From: Erythrobacter sp. UBA2510
Lineage (GTDB): Bacteria > Pseudomonadota > Alphaproteobacteria > Sphingomonadales > Sphingomonadaceae
Direction: 5' to 3'
NCBI GenBank assembly: GCA_002341345.1
Contig: DDNW01000030.1
Span: 3,275 to 10,864, forward strand
DNA: 7,590 nucleotides
In this document: piece after piece, positions 5,953 to 7,590 of the stretch
How the letters are laid out: the number at the start of each line of letters is the position of its first letter
Numbering within the stretch: position 1 is the first letter of the stretch
Translations under genes and position numbers: made by a program
Notes under the pieces: model-generated
What the model was told of the DNA's origin: nothing
What the model saw: only the letters and a program-made list of their open reading frames with translations
Databases searched by the model: none

Positions 5953-6432
5953 TCAGAGCTGGCCGAGCATATAATCCGCGCTCGACACCTTGTAGTCGCC
6001 CGGCTCTTCCACGTTCAGCTCGGTCACGACGCCATCATCGACGATCATCGAGAAACGCTGGCCGCGCTTGCCCAGGCCAAAGCCGCTGCCGTCCATGGTC
6101 AGGCCCAGCGCTTCGGCAAATTCGCCATTGCCATCGGCCAGCATGGTCACATCGGCAGAGCCCGCGTCCTTGCTCCAGGCACCCATCACGAACGGATCGT
6201 TGACGGCGGTGCAGGCGATCTCGTCGATGCCCTTGGCCTTCAGATCGGCGGCCTTGTCGACGAAGCCGGGCAGGTGCTTGGCCGAGCAGGTCGGAGTGAA
6301 GGCACCGGGAACGGAAAACAGCGCGACCTTCTTGCCCGCGAAATAGCTGCCGGTCTCGACCTTTTCGGGGCCGTCTGCGGTCGCCTTGACCAGCGTTACG
6401 TCGGGAAGTTTGTCGCCTTTGGAAATCGTCAT
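5953..6432 (-). CDS. Peroxiredoxin, Prx5 type (thiol peroxidase)
   Basis: This 159-residue cytosolic thiol peroxidase reduces H2O2, organic hydroperoxides or peroxynitrite, with electrons from glutathione/glutaredoxin or thioredoxin. The active-site signature PGAFTPTC (42-49) contains the PxxxTxxC motif with Thr46 and peroxidatic Cys49. Arg126 in GKRGQRFSMIVDDG is the expected arginine that stabilises the thiolate. A second cysteine, Cys74 (EIACTAVND), sits at a position common in this subfamily; whether it resolves the disulfide is uncertain. Length and ends match the family (MTISKGDKLPDVTL... SADYMLGQL), and no glutaredoxin domain is fused. AGGAG (complement of 6439-6443) lies 6 bases before the ATG. 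It is convergent with the VIT transporter across a shared terminator and divergent from ahcY, so its promoter lies within 6433-6619. The neighbouring metal transporter makes an oxidative-stress context plausible, but this is not shown. Confidence 0.95.
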   Translation of the reverse strand: MTISKGDKLPDVTLVKATADGPEKVETGSYFAGKKVALFSVPGAFTPTCSAKHLPGFVDKAADLKAKGIDEIACTAVNDPFVMGAWSKDAGSADVTMLADGNGEFAEALGLTMDGSGFGLGKRGQRFSMIVDDGVVTELNVEEPGDYKVSSADYMLGQL

Positions 6433-6476
6433 TGCCTACTCCTAAACACTCCGTGCCCGCTGGACATAGGGGCTAG

Positions 6477-6497
6477 GGGACAGCTTGCAAGCGTCCC
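6477..6497. promoter_or_regulatory. Dyad in the divergent peroxiredoxin/ahcY promoter region
   Basis: GGGAC (6477-6481) and GTCCC (6493-6497) flank the perfect palindrome GCTTGCAAGC (6483-6492), with one unpaired A at 6482. The dyad starts 45 bases upstream of the peroxiredoxin ATG. It overlaps a weak possible -35 for that gene (TTGCAA on the - strand, 16 bases before TATGTC). It could be an operator serving one or both divergent genes, or just a hairpin at the start of a transcript. No regulator family can be assigned. Confidence 0.3.
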
Positions 6498-6619
6498 GAA
6501 CTGCATCAGGCGGTGAGGATGCCTTTACGCGGGGCAAATGCAGCTTTAGGGATGCCGAAGATATTGGTGTCGCATGGAGCCCCGGCGATACTGTCCCCGA
6601 AATGCCAGGAGAATTGCGC

Positions 6620-7590
6620 GTGGCTTCCACCACCTTCACCGATTACGTCGTTGCCGATATCGGCCTTGCCAATTACGGACGCGAGGAAATCCGCATCGCC
6701 GAAACCGAAATGCCCGGCCTGATGGCCGTGCGCGAGGAATATGGCGCCGCGCAGCCGCTCAAGGGCGCGAAAATTACCGGCTCGCTGCACATGACGATCC
6801 AGACGGCGGTCCTGATCGAGACGCTGCAGGCACTGGGTGCCGAACTTCGCTGGGCGACCTGCAACATCTTCTCCACGCAGGACCATGCCGCCGCCGCGAT
6901 CGCCGCACAGGACATTCCGGTGTTTGCGGTGAAGGGCGAAAGCCTCGCCGATTACTGGGACTATGTCGGGCGCATTTTCGACTGGTCTTCGGACGAGGAC
7001 CCGGACGGCACCTGCAACATGATCCTCGACGATGGCGGCGATGCAACGATGTTTGCACTGTGGGGCGCGCGGATCGAGGCGGGTGAGGAACTGCCTGCTC
7101 CCGGCAATGTCGAGGAAATCGAGTTCCAGCGTGCGCTGAAAGAATTCGTCAAGCGCAAGCCGGGATATCTCACTGCGACCGTCAAGGCGATCAAGGGCGT
7201 TTCGGAAGAGACCACCACCGGCGTTCACCGGCTCTATCACCTTGCCAAGACGGGCAAGCTGCCGTTCCCGGCAATCAACGTGAACGACAGCGTGACCAAG
7301 TCGAAGTTCGACAATCTCTATGGCTGCCGCGAGAGCCTGGTCGATGCGATCCGCCGTGCGACCGACGTCATGCTGTCGGGCAAGGTCGCCTGCGTCGCGG
7401 GCTATGGCGATGTCGGCAAGGGCTCGGCCCAGTCGCTGCGCAATGGCGGCGCGCGTGTTCTCGTTACCGAGATCGATCCGATTTGCGCGCTGCAGGCGGC
7501 AATGGAAGGCTATGAGGTCGTGACAATGGAGGACGCGGTCAAGCGCGCCGACATCTTCGTCACCGCGACCGGCAACAAGGACATCCTCAC
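6620..7590 (+). CDS. ahcY: S-adenosylhomocysteinase, 3' end cut by window
   Basis: The first 323 complete codons of AhcY are visible; the family usually runs to about 430-470 residues, so the C-terminal quarter or more lies outside. This cytosolic NAD-dependent tetramer reversibly hydrolyses S-adenosylhomocysteine to adenosine and homocysteine, relieving inhibition of methyltransferases and feeding the methionine cycle. Visible landmarks include [12 protein letters not shown] (31-42), [16 protein letters not shown] with catalytic His57 (54-69), [14 protein letters not shown] (81-94), DDGGD (137-141), [11 protein letters not shown] with Glu197, and [19 protein letters not shown] with Lys227 and Asp231. 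The NAD-binding loop [10 protein letters not shown] (261-270) leads to the acidic end of strand two at Glu284/Asp286. GTG at 6620 is preferred: AGGAGA (6607-6612) is 7 bases before it and the N-terminus then fits homologues; an in-frame ATG at 6602 would overlap that site. It is divergent from the peroxiredoxin. Confidence 0.97.
   Translation, partial: MASTTFTDYVVADIGLANYGREEIRIAETEMPGLMAVREEYGAAQPLKGAKITGSLHMTIQTAVLIETLQALGAELRWATCNIFSTQDHAAAAIAAQDIPVFAVKGESLADYWDYVGRIFDWSSDEDPDGTCNMILDDGGDATMFALWGARIEAGEELPAPGNVEEIEFQRALKEFVKRKPGYLTATVKAIKGVSEETTTGVHRLYHLAKTGKLPFPAINVNDSVTKSKFDNLYGCRESLVDAIRRATDVMLSGKVACVAGYGDVGKGSAQSLRNGGARVLVTEIDPICALQAAMEGYEVVTMEDAVKRADIFVTATGNKDIL

Noticed and set aside
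6433..6619. SAH or SAM riboswitch upstream of ahcY
   Set aside because: I looked for the GAGGAGCG/GGCUCGG-like core of the SAH riboswitch and for SAM-II features and did not see them. The hairpins present do not match those consensus shapes. A covariance-model search would settle it.
6506..7240. Minus-strand open frame (244 residues) opposite ahcY
   Set aside because: The + strand reads through as AhcY with all family motifs, so the opposite frame is a codon-bias shadow.

Overview
This GC-rich window has densely packed genes, several non-ATG starts and short intergenic gaps. It looks like an alphaproteobacterial chromosome, most likely Sphingomonadales (Erythrobacter/Sphingomonas/Novosphingobium type). 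That placement is inferred from protein character and gene style (the small PilZ protein, the VIT transporter, the Prx5-type peroxiredoxin, the start of AhcY), not from a database search. There are eight genes, one of them cut by the right edge. No rRNA, tRNA, CRISPR array or mobile element was recognised.

Left block (about 1-4415), all on the + strand: a hemerythrin-type HHE protein preceded by a plausible general-stress (EcfG-type) promoter; a two-HKD phospholipase D family protein; GTP cyclohydrolase I (FolE), whose ATG overlaps the PLD stop by 4 bases; a MurA-type enolpyruvyl transferase 43 bases later; and, after a 97-base gap, a dodecin. The first four are spaced like an operon. The set combines stress or iron handling, lipid remodelling, folate/pterin precursor supply, cell-wall precursor chemistry and flavin storage. 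A shared stress or envelope role is a guess.

Middle block (about 4416-5950): a small cysteine-rich PilZ protein on the - strand, convergent with dodecin across a GC-rich inverted repeat. A roughly 365-base intergenic region then separates it from a divergent VIT/CCC1-type Fe/Mn transporter on the + strand. The leader just before the transporter can fold into an extended imperfect hairpin ending next to its ribosome binding site.

Right block (about 5843-7590): a bidirectional intrinsic terminator lies between the transporter and a convergent Prx5-type peroxiredoxin (- strand). The peroxiredoxin is divergent from S-adenosylhomocysteinase (ahcY, + strand, truncated by the window). A near-perfect dyad sits in the shared promoter region.

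Most of the window is ordinary housekeeping and stress-response content. The points most worth checking are the altered substrate pocket of the MurA-like enzyme, the cysteine-rich PilZ protein lacking the c-di-GMP arginine motif, and the structured leader of the VIT gene.
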